A DNA stretch of 64,000 nucleotides from Echinicola jeungdonensis (GCF_030409905.1 NZ_JAUFQT010000001.1:2263501-2327500), one strand, 5' to 3'; counted from the first letter of the stretch, positions 37,414-46,707 are shown. The notes: generated from the letters alone by a model not told the origin. Program-made: numbers and translations.

Positions 37414-40287
37414 ATGAAAAACAGTTTCACCAATTGTAATTTTAAAAACTTATGTTGGATGCTGGTGGCATTGCTTCATCTTCCTTTTGTTGGAAGTTAT
37501 GCTCAGGAAGCCAGCACGGAAATAAAATACCTTTCTGGAAAAGGCTATCAAGATACCAAAGAATGGGAGTTTATGGTGACCGGTGGCCGCAAAAGCGGGG
37601 AATGGTCCACCATCAGCGTGCCTTCTGTTTGGGAGCAGGAAGGATTTGGCCAATACCAATATGGTATCAAATTTTATGGTAAGCCTTTCCCGGATGGAAT
37701 TGCCGATGAGGTGGGCCATTACAAATATACTTTTGAAGTACCACAAGAATGGGAAAACCGGATTGTCCGGATCATTTTTGACGGTTCCATGACCGATACC
37801 GAAGTTAAGATCAATGGTAGGTCAGCCGGTGACAAACACCAAGGCGCTTTTTACCGCTTCAAATATGACATTACTGACTTATTAAAATATGGCAAGGAAA
37901 ACTTATTGGAGGTAACCGTTAGCAAGGAATCCTCCAATGCCAGTGTCAATCTTGCTGAGAGAAGGGCAGATTACTGGAATTTTGGAGGAATATTCAGGCC
38001 TGTTTTCCTTGAAGCCTTACCTCCTAAGTTTATTGAAAGGACAGCCATCGATGCCCAGGCCAATGGGAAATTCTTAGCGGAAGTTTATTTGGGTAATGGC
38101 TATAATTCCAACCTTTCAGTTAAGGCTCAAGTGACTGATGAAGATGGTAAAAAAGTGGGGGATGAGATCAAAGCCCAAATTGAAGAAGGAGGAGATAAGG
38201 CAGTTTTGGAAGCGGATTTTGATGATGTCCAACTTTGGACTGCAGAAACCCCCAACCTGTATAATATCGAATTTTCCCTTTATGATGGGGGTGAATTGGT
38301 TCATAAGATCAAGGACCGTTTTGGATTTAGAACTATTGAAATCAAAGCCAGTGATGGTATTTACGTTAATGGACAAAGGGTTTTGATGAAAGGCGTAAAC
38401 AAACACAGTTTCTGGCCGGAATCAGGCAGAACCCTGAACAAAGAATTGAATTATGCAGACGCCAAACTGATCAAGGAGATGAACATGAATGCGGTAAGAT
38501 TGTCGCATTATCCCTCTGATCCTGAGTTTTTGGATGCCTGTGATGAGTTGGGACTTTATGTCTTGCATGAATTGGGTGGCTGGCATGGCCATTATGATGA
38601 AAACATCGGAATGGAATTGATAGAGTCCCTGGTGACCAGGGATGTGAACCACCCCAGTGTGATTTTCTGGGACAATGGTAATGAAGGTGGTTGGAATACC
38701 GAATTGGATGATGAATTTGCCAAGTGGGATCCCCAAAACCGTCCCGTATTGCACCCTCAGCAATTGTTGAACGGTGTGGAAACCATGCACTATCGTTCTT
38801 ATGGGGAAACCCAGGAATATTTCCGAGGGGATTACATATTTATGCCTACTGAATTTTTGCACGGGCTTTATGATGGGGGCCATGGTGCCGGTTTGCATGA
38901 TTATTGGGAAATGATGCGAAAGCATCCCCGAAGCGGAGGAGGATTCCTTTGGGTATTTGCTGATGAAGGAATTGTTCGAACCGATCAGGATGGTAGAATT
39001 GATAACCAGGGAAATTTTGGAGCAGATGGTATCGTAGGGCCACACCACGAAAAAGAAGGCAGTTTCTTTACGATTAAGGAAGTTTGGTCTCCAGTGATGG
39101 TGATGCATAATGATCATTTGTCTTCAGATTTTGACGGGACCTTTACCGTTGAAAACCGGTATGATTTTACCAACCTGAATGAATGTACTTTTGAATGGGA
39201 GTTGGCGGAATTTTATAGTCCTGAAGAAGGAAAATCCGGTCATAAGACCATTGAAAAAGAAGATTTCAATGGCCCTGATGTAGCCCCACATGAAGAAGGA
39301 GAAATTGATTTGGAATTGCCTTCCAATTGGAAAGAAGCGGATGCCCTTTATCTGACAGTTAAAAATCCAGAAGGAAGAGAACTCTGGACCTGGTCATACA
39401 CCTGGGAAAAAGAAAAACAATATCTTACTTCCGGAAATGGCAAAGTTTTTTTGGAAACTACGGCTAATGGCTATAAAGTGACTTCAGGAGATTTGGAAAT
39501 CGTATTTGATAGAGAAGATGGGAAAATCCAGTCCATACAGGAAAATGGAAAAGCTATTTCTTTTAAAGGAGGACCAAGGTTTGTTGCTGCCAGAAGAGGT
39601 GACAGAACTTTGGATGGCACGGTGAATCCTGACTTTGAAAAGGGAATGGACCGGATATATAAAGAAATTGAATTGGAGCGTGAGCTTCAGGAAATTGAAG
39701 CCCAGCAAGAAGGAGAAAATGTTGTAGTTAAAGCTGTATATTTTGGTCCCATGGAGGAAGTGATTTGGACCATTCAGCCCGGTGGCTTGGTTCAATTGGA
39801 CTACACTTACCAATACAATGGAGTGGTAGAATTGATGGGGGTTTCTTTTGATTATCCTGAGCATGAAGTTGAGTCCATCCGTTGGCTGGGTGAAGGACCA
39901 TATAGGGTTTGGCAGAACAGGATACATGGTACCACCCTGGACATTTATGGAAATGATTACAACGATCCAATTCCAGGAGAGTCATTCATCTATCCAGAAT
40001 TCAAAGGCTATTTCAATGACTGGCATTGGGCAGCACTTCAAACCACTGAAGGGAAAATCTATATGGCCAGCGAAAACCAGGACAATTATTTGGGCATTTT
40101 CACCCCAAGGGATGGCAGAGATGCCCTATTATATACTTTGCCAAAAACAGGAATTGCAGTATTCGACGTGATTCCAGCTGTAAGAAATAAAGTCAATGCT
40201 ACCGATTTGGTAGGACCTAGCTCCCAACCACAAAAGGTGAGTGGTTCCAAATCCGGTAGGGTTTATTTTAAATTTAAATCCAAATAG
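37414..40287 (+). CDS. Glycoside hydrolase family 2, beta-galactosidase-like (third)
   Basis: A 957-residue secreted GH2 enzyme with a signal peptide ending GSYAQ, residue 31. The sugar-binding domain (ISVPSVWEQEGFGQYQYG), immunoglobulin-like domain and TIM barrel are in normal order. The acid/base is E424 in FWDNGNEGGWN and the likely nucleophile E480 in FMPTEFLHG. A long C-terminal beta-galactosidase small-chain-like domain follows from about residue 690 (SGDLEIVFDREDGKIQSI). The active-site surroundings differ from the other two GH2 proteins here, so a different linkage or sugar is likely. The next gene starts only 2 bases after the stop codon. Confidence 0.87.
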   Translation: MKNSFTNCNFKNLCWMLVALLHLPFVGSYAQEASTEIKYLSGKGYQDTKEWEFMVTGGRKSGEWSTISVPSVWEQEGFGQYQYGIKFYGKPFPDGIADEVGHYKYTFEVPQEWENRIVRIIFDGSMTDTEVKINGRSAGDKHQGAFYRFKYDITDLLKYGKENLLEVTVSKESSNASVNLAERRADYWNFGGIFRPVFLEALPPKFIERTAIDAQANGKFLAEVYLGNGYNSNLSVKAQVTDEDGKKVGDEIKAQIEEGGDKAVLEADFDDVQLWTAETPNLYNIEFSLYDGGELVHKIKDRFGFRTIEIKASDGIYVNGQRVLMKGVNKHSFWPESGRTLNKELNYADAKLIKEMNMNAVRLSHYPSDPEFLDACDELGLYVLHELGGWHGHYDENIGMELIESLVTRDVNHPSVIFWDNGNEGGWNTELDDEFAKWDPQNRPVLHPQQLLNGVETMHYRSYGETQEYFRGDYIFMPTEFLHGLYDGGHGAGLHDYWEMMRKHPRSGGGFLWVFADEGIVRTDQDGRIDNQGNFGADGIVGPHHEKEGSFFTIKEVWSPVMVMHNDHLSSDFDGTFTVENRYDFTNLNECTFEWELAEFYSPEEGKSGHKTIEKEDFNGPDVAPHEEGEIDLELPSNWKEADALYLTVKNPEGRELWTWSYTWEKEKQYLTSGNGKVFLETTANGYKVTSGDLEIVFDREDGKIQSIQENGKAISFKGGPRFVAARRGDRTLDGTVNPDFEKGMDRIYKEIELERELQEIEAQQEGENVVVKAVYFGPMEEVIWTIQPGGLVQLDYTYQYNGVVELMGVSFDYPEHEVESIRWLGEGPYRVWQNRIHGTTLDIYGNDYNDPIPGESFIYPEFKGYFNDWHWAALQTTEGKIYMASENQDNYLGIFTPRDGRDALLYTLPKTGIAVFDVIPAVRNKVNATDLVGPSSQPQKVSGSKSGRVYFKFKSK

Positions 40288-40289
40288 CC

Positions 40290-41174
40290 ATGATAAAAAA
40301 CACTAACGACGGAAGCCAACAACAACCGTATTTGAGAGTGGATATGAATTATGGGGGCTGTAATGAGCTTCCCCCATTTTCCCAGGGACCTAAAGGGGAT
40401 GATAGGGAAAAGCATGAAATGATCCAAAAAGCGGGATTCAAAGGTATCCAGGATGGCGATCCTGAACTCTGTAAAGAATTAGGTCTGGAGCTGACTGCCC
40501 ATGCCAGAATGAATGCAGTGGGTGATCTGGATGAACTGCTTCCTCAATGGAAAGATGGAGGTTATAACTGTGCCACCCTGCATGTGGGTTGGGGCATGGA
40601 GTCTGATGCGGAAGTTGACAGATTGGTAGGCTATGTACTGGATAATTCAGTAAAATTTGACCTGCCTATCTATATTGAAACCCATCGGGCCACCATAACC
40701 CAGGACATGCAAAGGACTGTGGAACTGACTAAAAGATTTCCAGAGGTAAGGTTCAATGGTGATTTCTCCCATTGGTACACCGGCCAGGAAATGGTTTATG
40801 GAGGCATTGAAAACAAATGGGAATTTATTCAGCCCGTTTTTGACCGGGTCCGTTTTATGCACGGGAGAATCGGGAATCCAGGTTGCATCCAGGTTGATGT
40901 GGGGAATGGTGAAAATCAAAGCTATGTCGATCATTTCAAAGAAATGTGGACCAGGGCTTTTCAAGGTTTTTTGAGGTCGGCCGGTGAAGGGGATTATATC
41001 TGCTTTACCGTAGAATTGCTCCAGGCAGACATCTTTTATGCAAGAACTTTCAAAAATGCCCAAGGGCAGGAACAGGAAGAAGGGGACCGTTGGCAGCAGG
41101 CATTACTGTACAAGGAATTCGCCCAATCCGCCTGGCAAGAAGCATTAAAAAGAGAACAAAAAGTTAAAGCTTGA
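40290..41174 (+). CDS. TIM-barrel sugar isomerase/epimerase-like protein
   Basis: A 294-residue cytoplasmic protein. It starts 2 bases after the GH2 stop codon. Barrel signatures include KAGFKGIQDGDPELCKELGL, YIETHRATITQDM, RFNGDFSHWYTGQE and FMHGRIGNPGCIQ, which together supply the glutamate, aspartate and histidine metal ligands typical of xylose isomerase-like barrels. It would act on the monosaccharide released by the locus. I cannot assign a substrate. It is the last gene of the second locus and is followed by a REP-like palindrome with a T run that can serve as the terminator. Confidence 0.72.
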   Translation: MIKNTNDGSQQQPYLRVDMNYGGCNELPPFSQGPKGDDREKHEMIQKAGFKGIQDGDPELCKELGLELTAHARMNAVGDLDELLPQWKDGGYNCATLHVGWGMESDAEVDRLVGYVLDNSVKFDLPIYIETHRATITQDMQRTVELTKRFPEVRFNGDFSHWYTGQEMVYGGIENKWEFIQPVFDRVRFMHGRIGNPGCIQVDVGNGENQSYVDHFKEMWTRAFQGFLRSAGEGDYICFTVELLQADIFYARTFKNAQGQEQEEGDRWQQALLYKEFAQSAWQEALKREQKVKA

Positions 41175-41215
41175 TAGTGGTTTAGAATAATAAGAGCAAG
41201 AAAATGCTTCCCACG

Positions 41216-41249
41216 AATAGCCCTCGCTGCAAACGAGGGCTATTTTTTT
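41216..41249 (+). terminator. REP-like palindrome copy D acting as terminator
   Basis: An 11-base inverted repeat, AATAGCCCTCG and its complement, around CTGCAAA, followed by TTTTTTT to 41249. The core matches the REP-like copies near the RAYT gene at 1803-2585. It lies 41 bases after the last gene of the second locus, so the repeat also has the form of an intrinsic terminator. Confidence 0.75.
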
Positions 41250-41755
41250 GCCATTTATCCAATCTAATATTCTTTAATTGTTCCAATTTAGTAATCCTCC
41301 CAATTCCTAAAACCGTTCCCCCAACTTTTCAACCTTTCAACCTTTATAACCTTTCAACTCTCAAAACACCATGATACCACAGGAAGGTATTTCTATGGAG
41401 GAAAGTAACTTTATCATTGGAAAAAAGGGCGTTTAGTTGCCAATTCAAAATAAGAAGTTGGCACGCAAAGGCACGGAGAACGCAAAGGTTGTAAAGGGAT
41501 ACAGATAGCCAGGGAATATAATTGAAAAAGGGGGCGAAAATCATAGCGCTCTTAACGCCTCTGCGAGACGTTTTAATTCCTTAAATAAAAAGAGCCGAAT
41601 GAGGAGGGTTTCGGAGCCTTATCATCCCTATAAAGGAGGGATCTTTAGTGTAAATATTATTGGGTGAGATCCCTCGTTACCTCGGATTGACAAATACGAT
41701 TCACGTCAAGGGTAGAAAAACAACCTGAGTATATAAGCTTGAAAATAATCAACAT
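41250..41755. other. Repeat-filled gap before the MaoC-like gene
   Basis: About 500 bases without a gene. It contains dispersed repeat copy 4 (41460-41574). The stretch GAGATCCCTCGTTACCTCGG near 41666 resembles one end of a common dispersed repeat (GAGATCCCTCG...GGGATGACA), possibly a remnant. No promoter consensus is clear. Confidence 0.5.
41460..41574. repeat. Dispersed CGCAAAG/CTTTGCG repeat, copy 4 (two facing modules)
   Basis: Left module GCACGCAAAGGCACGGAGAA then CGCAAAGG; right module AGCGCTCTTAACGCCTCTGC then GAGACG. The modules are inverted relative to each other around about 50 bases, giving the look of a small element with terminal inverted repeats. Confidence 0.65.
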
Positions 41756-42199
41756 ATGTTTATAAAGAAGTACTACGAAGAGTTTGAACTTGAAGAAAGC
41801 CGGACCACCTTGGGCCGGACCATTACGGAAACAGATATTGTAATGCATGCCGGTCAAACCGGTGATTATTTTCCGCACCATATGGATGAAGAATGGTGCA
41901 AAACACAACCTTTTAAAGAGCGCATTGCCCATGGAACCCTGATTTTTTCGGTAGCCGTAGGGATGACAGCCCAGGTCATTAATGAGGTGGCCATGACCTA
42001 TGGATACGAGCGTTTGCGATTTACCAAACCTGTGTTCATTGGGGACACCATCCGGGTGAAAGTTTCCATAAAAGACAAAAAAGACCATAAAAGGCCTCAG
42101 TATGGGCTGGTTACGGAGCTGGTAGAAGTCTTTAACCAGAAAGATGAACTGGTGATGCTTTGTGAACATATTTTATTGACCGAAAAAAAGGATGTTTAA
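41756..42199 (+). CDS. MaoC-like hot-dog dehydratase/hydratase
   Basis: A 147-residue cytoplasmic protein of the MaoC (R-specific enoyl-CoA hydratase 2) hot-dog family. The hydratase motif region reads [20 protein letters not shown], with an aspartate and histidines at the usual catalytic spacing, followed by [15 protein letters not shown]. The asparagine-proline of the classical motif is altered to Y-F-P. Family members hydrate or dehydrate acyl-CoA thioesters. The two CoA-transferases downstream at 43512 and 44690 make a CoA-thioester substrate likely. It begins the intracellular cluster that runs to 48968; a 159-base gap separates it from the binding-protein-like gene. Confidence 0.82.
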   Translation: MFIKKYYEEFELEESRTTLGRTITETDIVMHAGQTGDYFPHHMDEEWCKTQPFKERIAHGTLIFSVAVGMTAQVINEVAMTYGYERLRFTKPVFIGDTIRVKVSIKDKKDHKRPQYGLVTELVEVFNQKDELVMLCEHILLTEKKDV

Positions 42200-42358
42200 A
42201 GCCAAAAGCCGAAAGCCTAAGGTCTAATGCGAACCAAAGTGTTGATCAGGAAAAAAATCTATGGATGAGAGGTATTCGGATTTTGGCCTTTAGCTACCAC
42301 TGGTTGGTCGGTAAGAAGAAATTTGAAAGTAAAAAGAAGAAATTAATACGTAGAAATA

Positions 42359-43522
42359 ATGGCGAAAAAGATATTAAAAGGAATGACCTGGGGGCATAGT
42401 CGAGGGATCGCCCCTTTGCAGGCTTTTGCCCAAAGATTTCAACAACTTTATCCGGATATTGAGGTGCAATGGAGACAAAGGACTTTACAGGAGTTTGCCG
42501 ATTATCCGATTGAAAAACTGACGGAAAGCTATGATCTCCTGATCATCGACCACCCTTGGGTGGGATGTGCTGCTGCCACCAATTGTGTATTGCCATTGGA
42601 TGAACATTTGCCTAAGGCTTATCTGGAAAACCAGGCAGACAATAATGTAGGGAGATCCCATCAAAGTTACCATTATGGTGGTCACCAGTGGGCTTTGGCC
42701 ATTGATGCAGCTGCTCCTGTTCCCAGTTACAGGAAAGATTTGCTCAAGGAAAATGGGGCAAAAGTTCCTGAAACATGGGCAGAGGTGATGGAACTGGCCA
42801 AAAAAGGTAAAGTGGCTGCTCCAGCCATTCCGATCGATTTGCTGATGAACTTTTATATGTTCTGTCAGGCGCATGGACAAGAGCCTTTTGTAAGTACTGA
42901 GGAGGTGATTGATAAGTCAACTGGCCTCAAAGCATTGGCCACCATGAAGGACTTTTACAGCCAATTGGATGAAAGGATGTTTGCTGCCAATCCTATTAGA
43001 GTGGCAGAAATGATGTCCATGAGCAATGATTTCTGGTATTGTCCTTTTGCCTATGGCTATTCCAATTATTGCAGGGAAGGATACAGTGACTATCTGTTGA
43101 CCTATGGAAACTTGGTCAATTTTGACGACAAAAATAAATTGAGAAGTACCATTGGAGGTACTGGTTTGGCGGTTTCCGCTTTTAGCAAACATAAGGAGGA
43201 AGCATTACTTTTTGCGGAAATGGTAGTGAGCGAAAGGCATCAGTCTACCGAATATGTACTCAATGGCGGCCAGCCAGGGCACCGCACTGCCTGGTTGGAT
43301 GAAAGAACCAATTACATCACTAATGATTATTTCAAAGACACCCTTGCTTCATTGGATGCTTCTTATATGAGACCCAGGTACAATGGTTACCTGCATTTTC
43401 AGGACCATGCGGGAAATTCCATCCAAAATTATATGAAGGGGGAAGGAAGTCCTGAAGAAGTGCTGGATGCTATTAACCAAATTTATCAGGAAAGCCTGAG
43501 AACGGTAGTAAATGAAGAGTAA
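42359..43522 (+). CDS. Solute-binding-protein-fold protein without signal peptide
   Basis: A 387-residue protein of the family 1 extracellular solute-binding fold, as found in carbohydrate ABC transporters. Typical features are WGHSRGIAPLQAFAQRF, the early LTESYDLLIIDHPW, the hinge region DAAAPVPSYRKDLLKENGAK, and GGTGLAVSAFSKHKEEALLF. Unlike the usual members it has no signal peptide or lipobox: the N-terminus is MAKKILKGMTWGHSRG. No ABC permease or ATPase lies anywhere in the window. The end overlaps the first CoA-transferase gene by 11 bases, so it is co-translated with it. It may therefore be an intracellular ligand-binding or accessory protein. That role is inference. Confidence 0.75.
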   Translation: MAKKILKGMTWGHSRGIAPLQAFAQRFQQLYPDIEVQWRQRTLQEFADYPIEKLTESYDLLIIDHPWVGCAAATNCVLPLDEHLPKAYLENQADNNVGRSHQSYHYGGHQWALAIDAAAPVPSYRKDLLKENGAKVPETWAEVMELAKKGKVAAPAIPIDLLMNFYMFCQAHGQEPFVSTEEVIDKSTGLKALATMKDFYSQLDERMFAANPIRVAEMMSMSNDFWYCPFAYGYSNYCREGYSDYLLTYGNLVNFDDKNKLRSTIGGTGLAVSAFSKHKEEALLFAEMVVSERHQSTEYVLNGGQPGHRTAWLDERTNYITNDYFKDTLASLDASYMRPRYNGYLHFQDHAGNSIQNYMKGEGSPEEVLDAINQIYQESLRTVVNEE

Positions 43523-44693
43523 TACGGAAAAAAATATGGGAAAAAGGCCATTGGACGGGGTGTTGGTATTGGAGTTTTGCCAATACCTTTCCGGCCCATC
43601 TGCTGGTTTAAGGTTGGCAGATTTGGGGGCAAGGGTGATCAAAATCGAAAACCCAGGCAAGGGGGATTTGTGCCGTATTTTGCCCATCAAAAACCAATGG
43701 GTAGGAGATGATTCCCTGCTTTTCCATACCATCAATAGAAACAAGGAAAGCTTTACAGCTAACCTGAAATCTCCAGAGGAACTGGCAGAAATCAAAAACC
43801 TGGTAGGCAAAGCAGATGTGTTGATCCATAATTTCAGGCCCGGAGTCATGGACAAATTAGGCTTGGGATATGAAACTGTGAAAGAAATTAACCCCAAGCT
43901 GATTTTTGCGGAAATCAGCGGTTATGGCAGCAAAGGACCTTGGGCCAAAAAGCCCGGTCAGGACCTCTTGCTCCAAGCTATGAGCGGATTGATGTATTCC
44001 AGCGGTAACCAGAAAGATGCCCCAACTCCATTTGGATTGGCTATTGGGGATATGCTCTGTGGTGCCCAGATGGTGCAGGGGATTTTGGCGGCATTGGTCA
44101 GTAGAAACAAGACCGGCAAAGGGGCCAAGTTGGAATTGAGCCTTTTGGAATCCCTATTGGATTTCCAGTTTGAGTTGTTGACCACCTACTTTGCCAGCGG
44201 CAAAAGGCCTTTGCGATCCGCTGTCAATAATGCCCATCCTTTGCTGGGAGCACCTTACGGGATTTATGCCACCTCTGATAGTCATTTGGCCATTGCCATG
44301 ATTCCACTTGCCGATTTAAATGCAGCTATTGGCGGTGAAAAGTTAGAAGACTTCGATCAGTCACAGGTCTTTAGCCATCGGGATGAAATCAAATCCATCC
44401 TGGCAGAACACTTCAAGCAAAAAAGTACCGATCACTGGTTGGGAAAACTGCGGGAAAATGGCCTTTGGGCCATGGATGTCAAAAATTGGAAGGAACTGAA
44501 GCAGGAACGGGGGTATCAGGAAATGCAACTGGAACAGGAAGTGAGGCTTCCTGATGGTAAGTCGATCTTGACCAATCGATGTCCTATTAGAATTGATGGA
44601 AAGCGGATGCTCAGTGAAAAGCCTGCTCCAGAGTTGGGGGCGGATACTGAAAAGATCAAAGCCGCATTTAACCTATTTGAAATACAGTCATGA
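43512..44693 (+). CDS. CaiB/BaiF (class III) CoA-transferase 1
   Basis: A 393-residue CoA-transferase. The family opening LDGVLVLEFCQYLSGPSAGL and ADLGARVIKIENPGKGDL are present. The catalytic aspartate is D151 in KPGQDLLLQAMSG. Class III enzymes move CoA between carboxylic acids through an aspartyl-CoA intermediate and form interlocked dimers. The start at 43512 lies within the preceding gene; a second ATG at 43536 is also possible. The stop overlaps the start of the second transferase by 4 bases (ATGA). The two proteins are similar along their length and may form a heterodimer. The acid substrate is unknown; the sugar-acid context suggests a hydroxy or oxo acid. Confidence 0.88.
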   Translation: MKSNTEKNMGKRPLDGVLVLEFCQYLSGPSAGLRLADLGARVIKIENPGKGDLCRILPIKNQWVGDDSLLFHTINRNKESFTANLKSPEELAEIKNLVGKADVLIHNFRPGVMDKLGLGYETVKEINPKLIFAEISGYGSKGPWAKKPGQDLLLQAMSGLMYSSGNQKDAPTPFGLAIGDMLCGAQMVQGILAALVSRNKTGKGAKLELSLLESLLDFQFELLTTYFASGKRPLRSAVNNAHPLLGAPYGIYATSDSHLAIAMIPLADLNAAIGGEKLEDFDQSQVFSHRDEIKSILAEHFKQKSTDHWLGKLRENGLWAMDVKNWKELKQERGYQEMQLEQEVRLPDGKSILTNRCPIRIDGKRMLSEKPAPELGADTEKIKAAFNLFEIQS

Positions 44694-45841
44694 GTTTACT
44701 GGAAGGAATATTAGTCGTAGACTTTTCCCAGTTTTTGTCCGGGCCATCAGGGAGCTTGCGCTTAGCTGATATGGGTGCCCGGGTGATCAAAGTGGAAAAG
44801 CCCGAAACCGGGGACATCTGCCGCCAGCTATATGTGTCAGAAGTGGAGGTGGCTGGGGAATCCACCATTTTTCATACTATCAACCGGAACAAGGAAAGTA
44901 TCACGGCTGATCTCAAAAATGAGAAAGATAAAGTAAGGATCCTCGATTTGTTGAAAAAAGCGGATGTGGTGATGCACAATTTCCGTCCTGGAGTAATGGA
45001 TCGCCTTGGTTTGGCATTTGAAGATGTCAAGGCCATCAAACCTGATGTCATTTATGCAGAAATTAGTGGCTATGGATCGGAGGGGCCCTGGAAGGATTTG
45101 CCCGGGCAGGATTTGCTATTACAGTCCTTGACAGGATTGCCCTTTTTGAATGGTGAAGAGGATAAATTACCGACCCCTATGGGGATCTCGGTGGTGGATA
45201 TATTAGCAGGTACCCAATTGGCTCAGGGAATATTGGCCGCTCTATATCAAAAGGATCAAACAGGACAAGGCGCTTTGGTGCAAGTAAGCATGTTGGAATC
45301 AGCCATGGATTTTCAATTTGAAGTGTTTACCACTTTCCTCAATGATGGGAATGAACTTCCCCAAAGAAGCAAAGCCAATCATGCCCATTCTTATGTGGCC
45401 GCCCCTTATGGCGTTTATGAAACTACTGACGGCCATTTGGCTTTGGCCATGGGGAATATCCAGATATTAAAGGACCTTTTGGGTTGTCCCGAACTGGCGC
45501 CATTTGAAGATCCAAAAACCTGGTTTGACCAAAGGGATGAAATAAAAGCCATTTTGGCCAGCCACCTTCAAAGCCAAAGTACCCGGCACTGGCTGGATAT
45601 TTTAGAGCCTGCGGACATTTGGTGTGCCCGGGTCTTGGATATTGAGGCCCTGATGGAAGAAGAAGGCTATCAGGTGTTGGAGATGGAAATGAAAGTAAGA
45701 ACCATCCAGGGTCATGAGGTGAAAACCACCCGATGCCCAATTAGGGTCAATGGAGAAATTTTGAAATCGGAAAAGGGAGCTCCCTTTTTAGGAGAACATA
45801 ATGACGCAATTGCCAGGGAGTTTGGACTCAATGACCACTGA
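44690..45841 (+). CDS. CaiB/BaiF (class III) CoA-transferase 2
   Basis: A 383-residue paralogue of the preceding protein, overlapping it by 4 bases. It shares LSGPSGSLRLADMGARVIKV, HTINRNKESITADLK and HNFRPGVMDRLGL, with the catalytic aspartate D141 in LPGQDLLLQSLTG. The shared motif block FHTINRNKES with the first copy indicates a tandem duplication within this cluster. As in the first copy the active aspartate is kept, so neither partner is obviously inactive. The lactonase gene begins 1 base after its stop codon. Confidence 0.88.
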   Translation: MSLLEGILVVDFSQFLSGPSGSLRLADMGARVIKVEKPETGDICRQLYVSEVEVAGESTIFHTINRNKESITADLKNEKDKVRILDLLKKADVVMHNFRPGVMDRLGLAFEDVKAIKPDVIYAEISGYGSEGPWKDLPGQDLLLQSLTGLPFLNGEEDKLPTPMGISVVDILAGTQLAQGILAALYQKDQTGQGALVQVSMLESAMDFQFEVFTTFLNDGNELPQRSKANHAHSYVAAPYGVYETTDGHLALAMGNIQILKDLLGCPELAPFEDPKTWFDQRDEIKAILASHLQSQSTRHWLDILEPADIWCARVLDIEALMEEEGYQVLEMEMKVRTIQGHEVKTTRCPIRVNGEILKSEKGAPFLGEHNDAIAREFGLNDH

Positions 45842-45842
45842 A

Positions 45843-46700
45843 ATGAATATCGTAGATTCACATATCCATATTTGGGATTTTGAAAAGGCCAGGTACAGCT
45901 GGCTGAAAAATGACACTTCCATTTTGAGCAGGACTTATTCCCTGGAGGAATTGGAAGAGGAACGCAAAGAAGCAGGCATCAATGCTGGGGTCTTGGTGCA
46001 GGCGGCCAACAACTTTGACGATACCGACTGGATGCTGGAAGTGGCCAAAAAAAATGATTGGATCAAGGGAGTAGTAGGTTGGGTGCCGCTTCAAGATCCA
46101 GAATATACGGCCAAAGTTTTGGAGGGCAAGTATTTGTCCAATCCTTATTTTAAAGGGGTCCGCCATTTGATCCACGATGAACCAGATTCCCAGTGGTTAT
46201 TGCAGGAAGAAGTTTTGGAAAGCCTCCAGATACTGGCGGACAAAAACATTCCCTATGATGTGGTGGGCATTTTGCCCGAACATATTGAAACGGCTTTGAC
46301 CGTGGCTGAAAAAGTGCCCGATCTGAAAATGGTTTTTGACCATCTCAATCAGCCCCCCATCCAGGAAGCCGCTCATTTTGGCAGATGGGGGGAGTTGATG
46401 GAACAAGCTGCCCAACACCCCAATTTTTATATGAAAATTTCCGGCATGGGTACCACCTCCGGAAAACCGGATAACTGGGGTCGTTATGACATTTTTCCCT
46501 ATGTGGAGTTTGCCTTGGATACCTATGGTGTTGGTCGATGCTTTTGTGGTGGTGATTGGCCAGTGTCCTTATTGGCCGGGAGCTACACCTATTCCTGGAA
46601 AAATTATAAAGATGTTTTGCAATTATTGTTGCACCCCAAAGAACAAGAAAAAGTATTGAGTGAAAATGCTGCAGCATTTTACAACCTGAACCTAAAATAA
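45843..46700 (+). CDS. Amidohydrolase-superfamily lactonase (COG3618, L-fuconolactonase-like)
   Basis: A 285-residue TIM-barrel hydrolase. From the ATG at 45843 it begins MNIVDSHIHIWDFEKARYSW, the standard start with the H-x-H metal motif. Earlier in-frame ATGs at 45801 and 45831 lie inside the upstream gene. Other barrel motifs are GVLVQAANNFDDTDW, FKGVRHLIHDEPD, DHLNQPPIQ and FCGGDWPVSLL, the last holding the conserved aspartate. The family includes L-fuconolactonase, rhamnonolactonase and related sugar-lactone hydrolases. This fits an oxidative sugar route in which a dehydrogenase makes a lactone (the Gfo/Idh/MocA enzymes) and this enzyme opens it. The RhaT-like permease starts 7 bases later. 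Confidence 0.85.
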   Translation: MNIVDSHIHIWDFEKARYSWLKNDTSILSRTYSLEELEEERKEAGINAGVLVQAANNFDDTDWMLEVAKKNDWIKGVVGWVPLQDPEYTAKVLEGKYLSNPYFKGVRHLIHDEPDSQWLLQEEVLESLQILADKNIPYDVVGILPEHIETALTVAEKVPDLKMVFDHLNQPPIQEAAHFGRWGELMEQAAQHPNFYMKISGMGTTSGKPDNWGRYDIFPYVEFALDTYGVGRCFCGGDWPVSLLAGSYTYSWKNYKDVLQLLLHPKEQEKVLSENAAAFYNLNLK

Positions 46701-46707
46701 CCAAAAA

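Noticed and set aside
42359..43522. Complete carbohydrate ABC transporter
   Set aside because: Only a binding-protein homologue is present, without signal peptide; no permease or ATPase occurs in the window.
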